64,000 nt of DNA from JBICHN01 sp043101845. GTDB lineage: Bacteria > Planctomycetota > Phycisphaerae > Phycisphaerales > UBA5793. Both the position numbers and the translations under genes were made by a program. Shown here one piece after another: positions 17,924 through 25,586 of the stretch; position 1 is the stretch's first letter, and each line of letters opens with the position of its first letter. Under the pieces are notes generated by a model. That model was not told where the DNA came from, made no database searches, and saw only the letters and a program-made list of their open reading frames with translations. The stretch is from assembly GCA_043101845.1 (NCBI GenBank), contig JBICHN010000011.1:558001-622000 (forward strand). The letters are read 5' to 3'.

Positions 17924-18724
17924 ATGCGCATCATGCTGACGAACGACGACGGGATTCGCGCGCCGGGGATTCTCGCGCTGCACGAAGCGATCAACGGTCT
18001 CGGTGACGAGCTTCGCGTCATTGCGCCGCGCACCGTGCAGTCGGCGACGAGTCATGGAGTGACCTTCCACAAGCCGCTTCAGGTGCACGAGGTAGAGGTC
18101 AACCAGAGCATGTCCGGGCTCGCCGTCGACGGTCGCCCCGCGGACTGCGTGAAGCTCGCCATCACGACACTGTGGGAAGATCTGTACGGCGGGACGCCCG
18201 ATCTGGTCATCTCGGGAATGAACGCGGGCGTGAATGTGGGAATTCACATCATCTATTCCGGTACGGTCGGCGCCGCGATCGAGGCGGCGTTCCTCGGCGT
18301 GCCGGCGATCGCGGTGAGCCTGCACTTTCATGACTTCGCGTCGATTCGCTGGGACCTCGCGGGACGCTTCGCGCGAGAGGCGATCGACCGAGTCCTCGCG
18401 ACCGATCTGCTCAAGCCCCATTCCGTGATCAACATCAACATTCCGGTCACTGAGGGTGATCTTCCGGCCGATGAGCCCGCGCCCGACCTGCGGGTCGTGC
18501 CGATGAACCTTGCCGCGGTGCGCGACCGCTACCTGAGCCGAGGGTTCCCGGCCGGTCAGCGGTACTACTGGATCAATGGAGACGGTCTCGAGTTCCACGA
18601 CACGGCGGAGGGGAGCGATGTCGAGGCGATCATGGACCGCTTCATCACCGTGACCCCGCTCCAGTACGACTTGACCGCCCACCGGGAGATGGAGACTTGG
18701 CGGAAGCGCCTCGGCGGAGTCTGA
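17924..18724 (+). CDS. surE: 5'/3'-nucleotidase SurE
   Basis: A 266-residue metal-dependent nucleotidase that removes phosphate from nucleoside monophosphates. The N-terminus MRIMLTNDDGIRAPGI holds the metal-binding DD pair; APRTVQSATSHG and the later GMNAGVNVG and YSGTVGAAIEAA segments are also diagnostic. Length is in the family range. It lies directly upstream of rpmI-rplT with an apparent promoter in between, so independent transcription is likely. Confidence 0.95.
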   Translation: MRIMLTNDDGIRAPGILALHEAINGLGDELRVIAPRTVQSATSHGVTFHKPLQVHEVEVNQSMSGLAVDGRPADCVKLAITTLWEDLYGGTPDLVISGMNAGVNVGIHIIYSGTVGAAIEAAFLGVPAIAVSLHFHDFASIRWDLAGRFAREAIDRVLATDLLKPHSVININIPVTEGDLPADEPAPDLRVVPMNLAAVRDRYLSRGFPAGQRYYWINGDGLEFHDTAEGSDVEAIMDRFITVTPLQYDLTAHREMETWRKRLGGV

Positions 18725-18741
18725 AACGGGGTCGTGGCCGG

Positions 18742-18769
18742 TTGACTTGCGGGTGCGGCGGCTTACCCT
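18742..18769 (+). promoter_or_regulatory. Probable sigma-70-type promoter of rpmI-rplT
   Basis: TTGACT (18742-18747), a 16-nt spacer and TACCCT (18764-18769), about 31 nt before the rpmI ATG. The -35 is one base off consensus. The match is by eye only. Confidence 0.45.
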
Positions 18770-18800
18770 TCCGGGCTCAGAGGTCAAAACGGGTGAACCG

Positions 18801-19049
18801 ATGAAGAAGAACAAGTTCAAGCCGCACAAGGGTCTGCTCAAGCGCGTGAAGATCACGCGCAACGGGCATGTGAAACACGCGCAGGCCGGCGGCCGTCACC
18901 GCAAGAGCCTCCATTCGTCCGCGCAGAATCGCATGCTGCGGCGGCCGAAGATCGCCTGCGAGGTCGAGCGCAAGCGCGCCCAGCGGCTGCTCGGGTTCCG
19001 CATCCGCCGGCCCGACCAGACGGCGCCTGCGGCGAATGAGGACTCCTGA
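18801..19049 (+). CDS. rpmI: 50S ribosomal protein L35
   Basis: An 82-residue bL35. The start MKKNKFKPHKGLLKRVKITRNG and the following HRKSLHSS...RMLRRPK segment match the family. It has about 15 more residues than the usual 65, in a polar tail ending PAANEDS. A frame upstream (18747) is open, but the family start is at 18801. Followed by rplT after 132 nt. The normal infC partner upstream is replaced by surE. Confidence 0.93.
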   Translation: MKKNKFKPHKGLLKRVKITRNGHVKHAQAGGRHRKSLHSSAQNRMLRRPKIACEVERKRAQRLLGFRIRRPDQTAPAANEDS

Positions 19050-19181
19050 CCTGACTCTCTGACGGATTGACGCACCCATGACCCATGGGCGCGGCCGGGT
19101 TGAGCGCTCGAGACCGGACCACATGTTCGACGCTGGCGTCGAACGATCGAGCCCCCGAGATCGCGCCGGGAGGATTTGACC

Positions 19182-19562
19182 ATGCCTCGCGCACGCAAGG
19201 GCGCCGCCCGGACTCGGGCTCGCAAGCGCCTCCTCAATGAAGCCAAGGGCTACTTCGGGACACGCCGCAAGCACAAGCAGCAGGCGAAGATCACGATCAC
19301 GCGGGCCGGCGTATACGCGTACCGGGATCGCCGCCGCCGCAAGCGGGATTTCCGCCGGCTCTGGATTACTCGAATCTCCGCCGCCTGCCGGATGCGCGGC
19401 GTGCGCTACAGCGAGTTCATGAATGGCGTGCAACTTGCGGGCGTGGCGTTGAATCGAAAGATGCTCAGCCAGATCGCCATCGAAGACCCGAAGGCGTTCG
19501 ATCAGCTCGTCGAAATGGCGAAGGGCGCCTCCACGGCGACCCCGGCGAAGGCCGCCTGCTGA
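19182..19562 (+). CDS. rplT: 50S ribosomal protein L20
   Basis: A 126-residue bL20 that binds 23S rRNA early in 50S assembly. It begins MPRARKGAARTRARKRLL and has the YRDRRRRKRDFRRLWI core and the MNGVQLAGVALNRKML segment of the family. GGGAGG lies 8 nt before the ATG. Terminated by the strong hairpin at 19591. In other bacteria L20 represses its own operon; the 132-nt gap between rpmI and rplT could hold such a site, but no convincing mimic was identified. Confidence 0.96.
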   Translation: MPRARKGAARTRARKRLLNEAKGYFGTRRKHKQQAKITITRAGVYAYRDRRRRKRDFRRLWITRISAACRMRGVRYSEFMNGVQLAGVALNRKMLSQIAIEDPKAFDQLVEMAKGASTATPAKAAC

Positions 19563-19590
19563 TCCGCCGCGATTCCAACCCCTGAAATTC

Positions 19591-19632
19591 GACGCGGCCG
19601 GACGAGTGATCGTCCGGCCGCGTCTCGTTTTC
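19591..19632 (+). terminator. Rho-independent terminator of rpmI-rplT
   Basis: A perfect 15-bp stem (GACGCGGCCGGACGA with its complement, 4-nt loop) followed by TCGTTTTCCC. Confidence 0.9.
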
Positions 19633-19674
19633 CCTTCAACTGTCCTCGATCGGAAGTCCACGCGAGCCTTTCCG

Positions 19675-20514
19675 TCAGAAGCTCGTGTTGTAAGTCCGAT
19701 CGTCCCAGCTGTCGAGATCCTTCAGTGTGTCCGCCTGACGCAATTCCACATGCGAGTCGATGAAGAGCGCATTGGAGCCCTTGAAGTGACGCTGGCTGTG
19801 GATGCGCGCCACATTTCCCGCGTACCCGTTTGATCCGTTCTCCGGGCCGTTGATGTGCGCTTCGGTAAAGACATCGTACAGCGCGTCGATCCCTTCAGCG
19901 TGATAGCCGTTGTACGCGAGGTTGTAGAGTTCGTTGTCCTCGTCATCGTTGAACGCCGTGAGGAACATGGCGCTGTCGGGACGGTGGAACTCGTCGATGG
20001 ACGCGGTGGGATGGCGACCGTCCATCGAGATCCGCTGATCGCGGTTCAACATCAGGCCGTTGTTCACATAATGAATCTGGTGGTTTCGGTTCGGATGATC
20101 GGGATCGCGGTACGCCGGCACTTCTTCGAACCGGTATCGCGCCCAGTTCGGATCCGACAGATTCGCCGGATTGAAAGACTGATTCGAGCCGTCCGCCTTC
20201 AACGGCCAGGATTGCTTGACATACATGTAGAAGGCGCGCGGCCACTGGTAGTGATACCCGTCTCCCCAGACCGAGCGGAACGGATGTTTCCCTTCGCGCG
20301 GAATGTAATCGCGGTTCTCCGTCGCGTACATGTAGAGCGCGTACCCGATCTGTTTCTGATTCGACGCGCAGACCCCGGTACGGGCCTGCTTGCGGGCGCT
20401 GCTGAGCGCCGGGAGGAGCAGGCCGATCAGAAGAGCGATGATCGAGATGACCACCAGGAGTTCGATGAGCGTAAAGGCGGGCCGGGTCGCAGATCGATCG
20501 AGGCGTGCTCGCAT
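19675..20514 (-). CDS. Pseudopilin-like surface protein (prepilin N-methylation signal)
   Basis: A 279-residue protein. After a short basic leader, AFTLIELLVVISI gives a type III prepilin signal (Phe/Glu5) and a 20-residue hydrophobic helix at about 14-36, so it is probably processed by a prepilin peptidase and anchored at the inner membrane or in a pseudopilus. The C-terminal domain has NRNHQIHYVNNGL near the middle and ends DTLKDLDSWDDRTYNTSF. These belong to the planctomycete DUF1559-like group. It is transcribed toward rplT and stands alone; no secretion ATPase gene is nearby. It is the intact paralogue of the frameshifted gene at 23725. Confidence 0.85.
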   Translation of the reverse strand: MRARLDRSATRPAFTLIELLVVISIIALLIGLLLPALSSARKQARTGVCASNQKQIGYALYMYATENRDYIPREGKHPFRSVWGDGYHYQWPRAFYMYVKQSWPLKADGSNQSFNPANLSDPNWARYRFEEVPAYRDPDHPNRNHQIHYVNNGLMLNRDQRISMDGRHPTASIDEFHRPDSAMFLTAFNDDEDNELYNLAYNGYHAEGIDALYDVFTEAHINGPENGSNGYAGNVARIHSQRHFKGSNALFIDSHVELRQADTLKDLDSWDDRTYNTSF

Positions 20515-20711
20515 TCCAGACTCCCGTACAGGATACGGTTCAATTCAATCGCCGAATGGCGGTAGATTGTCACCATCGACCGGCCAGACCGGCCGTCTCC
20601 AGAGTGTCCACCTTGACTGCGAGCGTCGGAATTGTCAAGCGTCGATTCGTGACGGGTGACCCGGCACGGTGGTGGGGCGAGGATGAACGCCGTCCCGGGA
20701 GGGATTCGACT

Positions 20712-21200
20712 ATGCGCTTTCAGATGAAACAGAAGCTCTTTTCGTTCGGTGACGACTTCTGGATCGAGGATGATGAGGGGCGTCCGGTCTACTTCGTCGA
20801 CGGCAAGGCCTTCAGCTTCGGCGACAAGCTCTCGTTCCAGGATGCGCACGGTCAGGAACTCGCCTTCATTCGGCAGAAGCTTCTTTCGTGGGGGCCAACT
20901 TACGAGATTGAGCGTGACGGCCGGCTGGTGGCGGTCGTAAAGAAGAAACTCTTCACGCTCATGCAATGCCGGTTCATGATCGACCGTCCCGGTCCGGACG
21001 ATCTGGAAGCGACCGGCGACTTCTTCGACCACGAGTACCAGTTCTTCCGCCGCGACGGGCTCGTCGCCCGGGTTTCGAAGCGCTGGTTCAGTTGGAGCGA
21101 CTCCTATGGGGTCGACATCGCTCCGGGCGAGGACGAGGTGCTCGTCCTCGCAGCGACCGTCGTGATCGATATGGCCTGCCATGGATCGAACGACGACTGA
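20712..21200 (+). CDS. LURP-one-related (tubby-like) protein
   Basis: A 162-residue soluble protein. Repeated beta-hairpin units of the kind FSFGDDFWIEDDEGRPVYFVDG, then FSFGDKLSFQDAHGQELAFI and RQKLLSWGPTYEIERDG match the LURP-one-related/YxjI family with a tubby-like barrel. Plasma-membrane phospholipid scramblases share the fold, but the bacterial role is unknown. The frame is open further upstream; the ATG at 20712 fits the family start. Its end faces the converging RRM gene. Confidence 0.75.
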   Translation: MRFQMKQKLFSFGDDFWIEDDEGRPVYFVDGKAFSFGDKLSFQDAHGQELAFIRQKLLSWGPTYEIERDGRLVAVVKKKLFTLMQCRFMIDRPGPDDLEATGDFFDHEYQFFRRDGLVARVSKRWFSWSDSYGVDIAPGEDEVLVLAATVVIDMACHGSNDD

Positions 21201-21220
21201 GTCGACCGGTGCTCGCCCGC

Positions 21221-21252
21221 CAAAAAAGAAGCACGGCCCCGAGAGGCCGTGC
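21221..21252 (-). terminator. Terminator of the RRM protein gene
   Basis: On the minus strand an 8-bp stem GCACGGCC/GGCCGTGC with a 6-nt loop is followed by TTCTTTTTTGG, 42 nt after the stop codon. Confidence 0.85.
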
Positions 21253-21293
21253 ATTCCAGTTGAGCTTGGATCGAATTGATCCCGATTCGTGGC

Positions 21294-21602
21294 TTACCAG
21301 CCGCCGCGTCGTCCGCCGCGACCACCGCCACCGCCACCACCGCCGCCGCCGCCGCGGTCGTTGCGCGAGCGGGCTTCGTTTACCTTGAGCTGGCGGCCGC
21401 CGAACTCCTGGCCGTCGAGCGCGCTGATCGCGTTCCGGGCCGAATCGTCATCCTTGAATTCGACGAAGCCGAATCCACGCGGACGACCCGTCTCGCGGTC
21501 ATTGATGAGCGCCACTTCGCCGAGTTCGCCATGCTGGCTGAACAGGTCGCGCAGTTCGGCTTCGGTGGTGTCAAAGGAAAGGTTGCCTACGTACAACTTC
21601 AT
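21294..21602 (-). CDS. RRM-type RNA-binding protein with glycine tail
   Basis: A 102-residue protein. Residues 1-80 form a single RNA recognition motif with RNP2 LYVGNL and RNP1 RGFGFVEF; the aromatic residues that stack on RNA are conserved. The last 20 residues are almost all Gly and Arg (a run of 11 Gly followed by RGGRRGGW). This is the layout of the cyanobacterial Rbp cold-inducible proteins, also common in planctomycetes. It probably binds single-stranded RNA and may act as an RNA chaperone. Monocistronic with its own terminator. Confidence 0.92.
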   Translation of the reverse strand: MKLYVGNLSFDTTEAELRDLFSQHGELGEVALINDRETGRPRGFGFVEFKDDDSARNAISALDGQEFGGRQLKVNEARSRNDRGGGGGGGGGGGRGGRRGGW

Positions 21603-21809
21603 AATGAAGAATCCTGAACCCGAGCGGTGAATGCAAAGAAAGATCCTCGGGTCCGATCTTCATCGCAGTGGTCGTCGGCCATTCGCGGCCATCGAAATCG
21701 AGCGCCTCGATACGCAGGCGTCGATCCGACCATCCGCAAAGGGTAGCAGGCATGATCCCGGGGGGCGAACCTGGCCGTCCGATCGGCCCTCAGCGCCGCT
21801 GAGGGACCT

Positions 21810-22250
21810 CTACTCCCCGATGTCCTCGTTCCAGAGGTCCGGCTCCTCCTCGATGAATCGCCGCATGAGCTCGACGCAGCGGTGATCGTTCAGGAGGGCG
21901 ATTTCGACGCCCTGTGACTGCATCCAGTCTTCCGCCCCCCGGAAGGTCTCGTTCTCGCCAATGACGACCCGGGGGATCTTGAAGAGGATGGCCGTGCCGG
22001 AGCACATCGGACATGGGCTCAGCGTCGAGTAGAGGGTCAGCGAATTCCAGTCTCGTCGTCGCCCGGCCCGGCGGATACAGACGACCTCCGCGTGGGCCGT
22101 GGGGTCGCCCGACTGCACCCGCTCATTGTGTCCCCGGGCGACAATGGAGCCGGTCGCGTCGACGAGCACCGAGCCGATCGGGATACCACCTTCCGACCGA
22201 CTCTTCATCGCCTGTTCGATCGCGGCGCCCATGTATTCAGAATCAGACAT
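21810..22250 (-). CDS. Cytosine deaminase, yeast FCY1-type
   Basis: A 146-residue zinc deaminase of the CDA fold. Zinc ligands are His53 (HAE, with catalytic Glu55), Cys80 and Cys83 (PCPMC). The C-terminal 70 residues resemble yeast cytosine deaminase closely: LYSTLSPCPMCSG, VVIGENETF and the ending PDLWNEDIGE. It should convert cytosine to uracil and ammonia. A longer frame to 22493 is open but overlaps the divergent phosphatase gene, so the ATG at 22250 is used. A nucleoside or guanine deaminase activity cannot be excluded. Confidence 0.8.
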   Translation of the reverse strand: MSDSEYMGAAIEQAMKSRSEGGIPIGSVLVDATGSIVARGHNERVQSGDPTAHAEVVCIRRAGRRRDWNSLTLYSTLSPCPMCSGTAILFKIPRVVIGENETFRGAEDWMQSQGVEIALLNDHRCVELMRRFIEEEPDLWNEDIGE

Positions 22251-22302
22251 CTTCTCATTCTCGCGCGTGGCGGCCGGGTGACAAGTCATACCATGAAGGA
22301 CC

Positions 22303-23622
22303 ATGTCCCGTAGTGAGACTTCGTCCGAAGTGCGCATCGACCGTCTGCTCGAAACGCTTCGCAGTCTGAGCCGCGCGTCGGAACCGACCACGCTCATGCG
22401 AAGATTCGGAGACGGGATTCGTTCGATCATTCCGTACGACGGCGTGATTTCGATCTCGACGCGCGGCCTGAACCCGGGTGAGTACAAGATCACCCGCTTC
22501 CTCGAGTCGATGGACGCTCCCGCCGCCGCGGCGAATCCCTGGCGCGACTGGCATCAGATTCCGACCCACACCGGTGGATTCATCGGCGAGCTCATGGAGA
22601 CGGGACGGCCCATCGTCCGACGCGATCTCGCCGCGCTGCATGACGAGGCGATCGGCGAAGGGATTTGTCAGTTCGGCTCGCTCCTCGCCGTTCCGGTCTA
22701 CTTCGAAGGCGAGGCGCGCTACTGGACGCTTCTCCTCCGGCGATCCGCCGAGGGATTCACCGACCATGAGATCGAATCGCTCGTGGTCATGACGAATGTG
22801 CTCGGCCAGGCGACGCATAACCTGGTCAATGCCCGTGAACTCGCCGCCGCCCGCGATCGGATCGAAGAGCAGATCCACCAGGTCGCCCGAATTCAGCGGG
22901 CGCTTCTGCCCGAGCGGCTGCCGAACATTCCCGGTCTCGAACTCGCCGGTTTCTACCAGCCCTGCGAGCATGCGGGCGGCGACTACTACGACTTCACGGC
23001 GCTCGATCGCAAGCCCGACTGCGACGCCGATCCGAACGGTCGCTGGGGATTGATCATCGCTGATGTGTCCGGGCACGGCGCGAGCGCGGCGGTCGTCATG
23101 GCCATGATGCAATCGATCGTCCACGCGTATCCAGCGTACGAGACCGTGACCGCGCACGAGCTACTCAATCATCTCAATGAGCAACTCGTCGACAAAAGAC
23201 TCGACTCCTCATTCGTCACGGCGTTCGTCGCATCGTACGACCCGGGCTCGCGCGAACTCGAGTACGCGTGCGCCGGACACTACCCGCCGAGGCTCAAGAA
23301 GCCGGGACCCGGTTCTCCCGTGGTCCCGCTGAAGGTCGAGGCCGCCGTCCCGCTCGGCATCACGAGCGACTTCGACGCCGTGTCGAGCCGCGTCACTCTC
23401 GAACCCGAAGACACGCTCATCCTCTACACGGACGGAATCATCGAGTCCTTCAATCCGAGTCGCGAGATGTTTGGCATGGAGGGGCTCGATCGATCGGTGC
23501 ATGAATGCTCGGGCGAGCCCGGCTGCGTCATCGAGTCGATTACCACCGCTCTGCGGAGCCATGAGGCGGGCGAGCGGCCCACCGACGATCAGACGATCAT
23601 CGCCCTCAAGGTCAAGGGTTGA
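22303..23622 (+). CDS. GAF domain PP2C-type protein phosphatase (RsbU-like)
   Basis: A 439-residue soluble protein. A GAF-like sensor at about 15-190 is followed by a helical linker and a SpoIIE/PP2C phosphatase at about 235-438 with metal-binding Asp residues in AGGDYYDF, ADVSGHGASAA and LYTDGIIE, and the closing PTDDQTIIAL. Such enzymes dephosphorylate anti-sigma antagonists in partner-switching systems. No anti-sigma or STAS gene is adjacent, so the partner is elsewhere. It is monocistronic with a strong terminator. Confidence 0.9.
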   Translation: MSRSETSSEVRIDRLLETLRSLSRASEPTTLMRRFGDGIRSIIPYDGVISISTRGLNPGEYKITRFLESMDAPAAAANPWRDWHQIPTHTGGFIGELMETGRPIVRRDLAALHDEAIGEGICQFGSLLAVPVYFEGEARYWTLLLRRSAEGFTDHEIESLVVMTNVLGQATHNLVNARELAAARDRIEEQIHQVARIQRALLPERLPNIPGLELAGFYQPCEHAGGDYYDFTALDRKPDCDADPNGRWGLIIADVSGHGASAAVVMAMMQSIVHAYPAYETVTAHELLNHLNEQLVDKRLDSSFVTAFVASYDPGSRELEYACAGHYPPRLKKPGPGSPVVPLKVEAAVPLGITSDFDAVSSRVTLEPEDTLILYTDGIIESFNPSREMFGMEGLDRSVHECSGEPGCVIESITTALRSHEAGERPTDDQTIIALKVKG

Positions 23623-23658
23623 TCACCGGACGAATCCAGGAGTCTCACGAGAGGAAAA

Positions 23659-23689
23659 GAGCGAGGCCGTCGGGCCTCGCTCGTTTTTT
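23659..23689 (+). terminator. Terminator of the phosphatase gene
   Basis: A perfect 10-bp stem GAGCGAGGCC/GGCCTCGCTC followed by GTTTTTTG, 37 nt after the stop codon. Confidence 0.92.
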
Positions 23690-23724
23690 GTGCGTCATCC
23701 GCCATGATCCGGCGGAGGGTTCGA

Positions 23725-24557
23725 TCAATACCACGCGTCGTTGTAAGTACGATCGTCCCAGTTCTCAATATCTTTCAGGGTGTCACGCTGTCGGAATTCG
23801 ACATGCGTGTCGGCGAAGATCGTGTTCGATCCGGTTCCGTGATGGCGTGAACTGCTGATCCGCGCGACATTACTACCGATCCCGTTCGAACCCGTTTCCG
23901 GCCCGGTCACATGGATCTCGGCCCACACATCGTACCAGTGGTCGTCGTGCGAATACGACTGCTGCTGGTTGTGGATTGAATTGTCGACATCGTCGGTGAA
24001 CTCACCCATGAGCATCGCGTCCGCCGGCCGCATGAATTCGGTAATCAGGCAGGTTGGGTGCCGAGTGTTCACATCAATGAACCCATTCCGCTTGGTGAGC
24101 AGTCCATTGTTGATGTAATGGATCTGATGATTGCGGTTGGGATGCGACGGACACTTGTACGCGTCGACATCGGAGTAATGGTATTGACCCCAGGTCGCCG
24201 CATTGTCATTCAGGTTCGCGTACTCCTCAGCCGTGAATGATCGCCCGGCATTGTTCGGATCCGTGTCGTAGGTGATCGGAAGATTCGTCACGAGGTACTT
24301 GCGAATCGACCGCGGCCACGGGTAGTAGTACCGGTTCGCAAACGCCACATGGGGCTTCCCTTCACGCGGAACATAGTCCGAGTACTCGGTCGAATAGAAG
24401 CTCAACCCGTAGCCAACCTGCTTCATGTTCGACATACACGCGCCGGAACGAGCGTGCTCGCGCGCCTTCCCGAGCGCGGGCAGGAGCAGACCGAGATCGA
24501 GATGACGACGAGTAACTCGATGAGTGTGAATGCGAAGCGAATTCGTGGCTGACGCAT
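23725..24557 (-). pseudogene. Frameshifted pseudopilin-like gene, paralogue of the one at 19675
   Basis: From the ATG at 24557 the first 21 codons read MRQPRIRFAFTLIELLVVIS plus Ile, a normal prepilin start. After that codon the frame changes, and the remainder (LGLLLPALGKAREHARSG onward, to WDDRTYNDAWY) lies in another frame. Alignment to the intact paralogue shows that 13 nt of the membrane helix are missing near 24494/24495. The downstream 260 codons are intact and share NRNHQIHYINNGL and DTLKDIENWDDRTYN with the paralogue. This is either a recent inactivation or a sequencing/assembly error. A 286-codon frame starting at 24585 is open, but it would lack the prepilin signal. Confidence 0.75.
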
Positions 24558-24746
24558 TTCGGACCCCGTCCTGTAGAGTGGCCACTCACCGAGTCGAGCG
24601 ACATTCGATTCGGTCGGGCCGGATGACCATGCGAACGCACTTTGCCGCGGATCCGCGGCTCAGACGCTATGAGATTGTCCACGGATTTCGACCGGCCGTC
24701 AACCGTCGATCGGCGTTCCGGTTGCGCAAACCGCGATATTCCGCCG

Positions 24747-24752
24747 TATCCT
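24747..24752 (+). promoter_or_regulatory. -10-like hexamer of the FAH-family gene
   Basis: TATCCT ends 6 nt before the ATG at 24759; TTGCGC lies 19 nt upstream of it as a weak -35. No Shine-Dalgarno is present, so the transcript may be leaderless. Confidence 0.4.
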
Positions 24753-24758
24753 GACCCC

Positions 24759-25577
24759 ATGCGACTCATCCGATTCCGTCACGAACCGACCGGCCGGGCT
24801 CTCGCAGGCGTCGACTGCGGCGATGGCACGGCGCTGCCCCTCGCCGGCCGCGTCACCGATCCCCTCGAGCCGATCGACGAGCCGGTCGAGTTCTCGCCGG
24901 CCCAGTTGCTCGCGCCGATCGATCGGCCGCCGGCGATCCTCGCCATCGGACTCAACTACCGGGAGCATGCGACCGAGCAGGGGAAGGAGCCACCCGAGCG
25001 TCCGATGCTCTTCATGAAGAATCCGGCGACACTGAACGGTCCTTTCGCCGACATTGTCATTCCAAAGGCCTGTCAGTCGCGCGAACAGGTCGACTATGAA
25101 GCCGAACTCGCGGTCGTCATCAAGCGCGATTGCCGCGATGTCTCGCGCACGGATGCGGGCGAGTTTGTGCTCGGGTACACGGTCGCGAACGATGTGTCGG
25201 CGCGATGGTGGCAGAAGCATGGCGGAGGCGGGCAGTTTGTTCGGGGCAAGTCCTTCGACGGCTTCTGTCCGATCGGTCCGGCGCTCGTCACGGCGGATGA
25301 GATCGACGATCCGCACGACCTGCGCATCTCGACGAAGCTCAATGATGAAGTCATGCAGGATTCGACGACGGGCGACATGATCTTCTCGATCGCCGAGCTC
25401 ATCGAGTTTCTGAGCCAGGGGACGACGCTGCTCGCCGGGACGCTCATCCTCACGGGAACGCCGGCTGGCGTCGGATTCGCCCGGACGCCGCCGGTCTGGC
25501 TCAAACCTGACGATGTCGTCGAGATCGAGATCGAGAGAATCGGAGCGATCCGCAACCGCGTGCGGCTCGAAGAGTGA
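24759..25577 (+). CDS. Fumarylacetoacetate hydrolase family protein
   Basis: A 272-residue FAH-fold enzyme. The N-terminal small domain is followed by the catalytic core starting at AIGLNYREHATEQG, with metal ligands in the DYEAELAVVI segment and in ANDVSAR, and the closing LTGTPAGVGF. Family members cleave or isomerise C-C bonds in 2,4-dioxo acids (acylpyruvase, 2-hydroxyhepta-2,4-dienedioate isomerase, oxaloacetate decarboxylase). The exact reaction cannot be told from context: no aromatic degradation genes are adjacent. The start at 24759 is chosen by homology to the family start MRLIRF. Confidence 0.85.
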   Translation: MRLIRFRHEPTGRALAGVDCGDGTALPLAGRVTDPLEPIDEPVEFSPAQLLAPIDRPPAILAIGLNYREHATEQGKEPPERPMLFMKNPATLNGPFADIVIPKACQSREQVDYEAELAVVIKRDCRDVSRTDAGEFVLGYTVANDVSARWWQKHGGGGQFVRGKSFDGFCPIGPALVTADEIDDPHDLRISTKLNDEVMQDSTTGDMIFSIAELIEFLSQGTTLLAGTLILTGTPAGVGFARTPPVWLKPDDVVEIEIERIGAIRNRVRLEE

Positions 25578-25586
25578 GTTCAAGCG

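Noticed and set aside
17810..18862. A 350-codon open frame on the minus strand across surE
   Set aside because: Antisense shadow; surE on the plus strand has complete family motifs.
21300..21360. A CRISPR-like or microsatellite repeat of CCG/CCA triplets
   Set aside because: It is the reverse strand of the Gly-rich tail codons of the RRM protein, with no spacers and no nearby cas gene.
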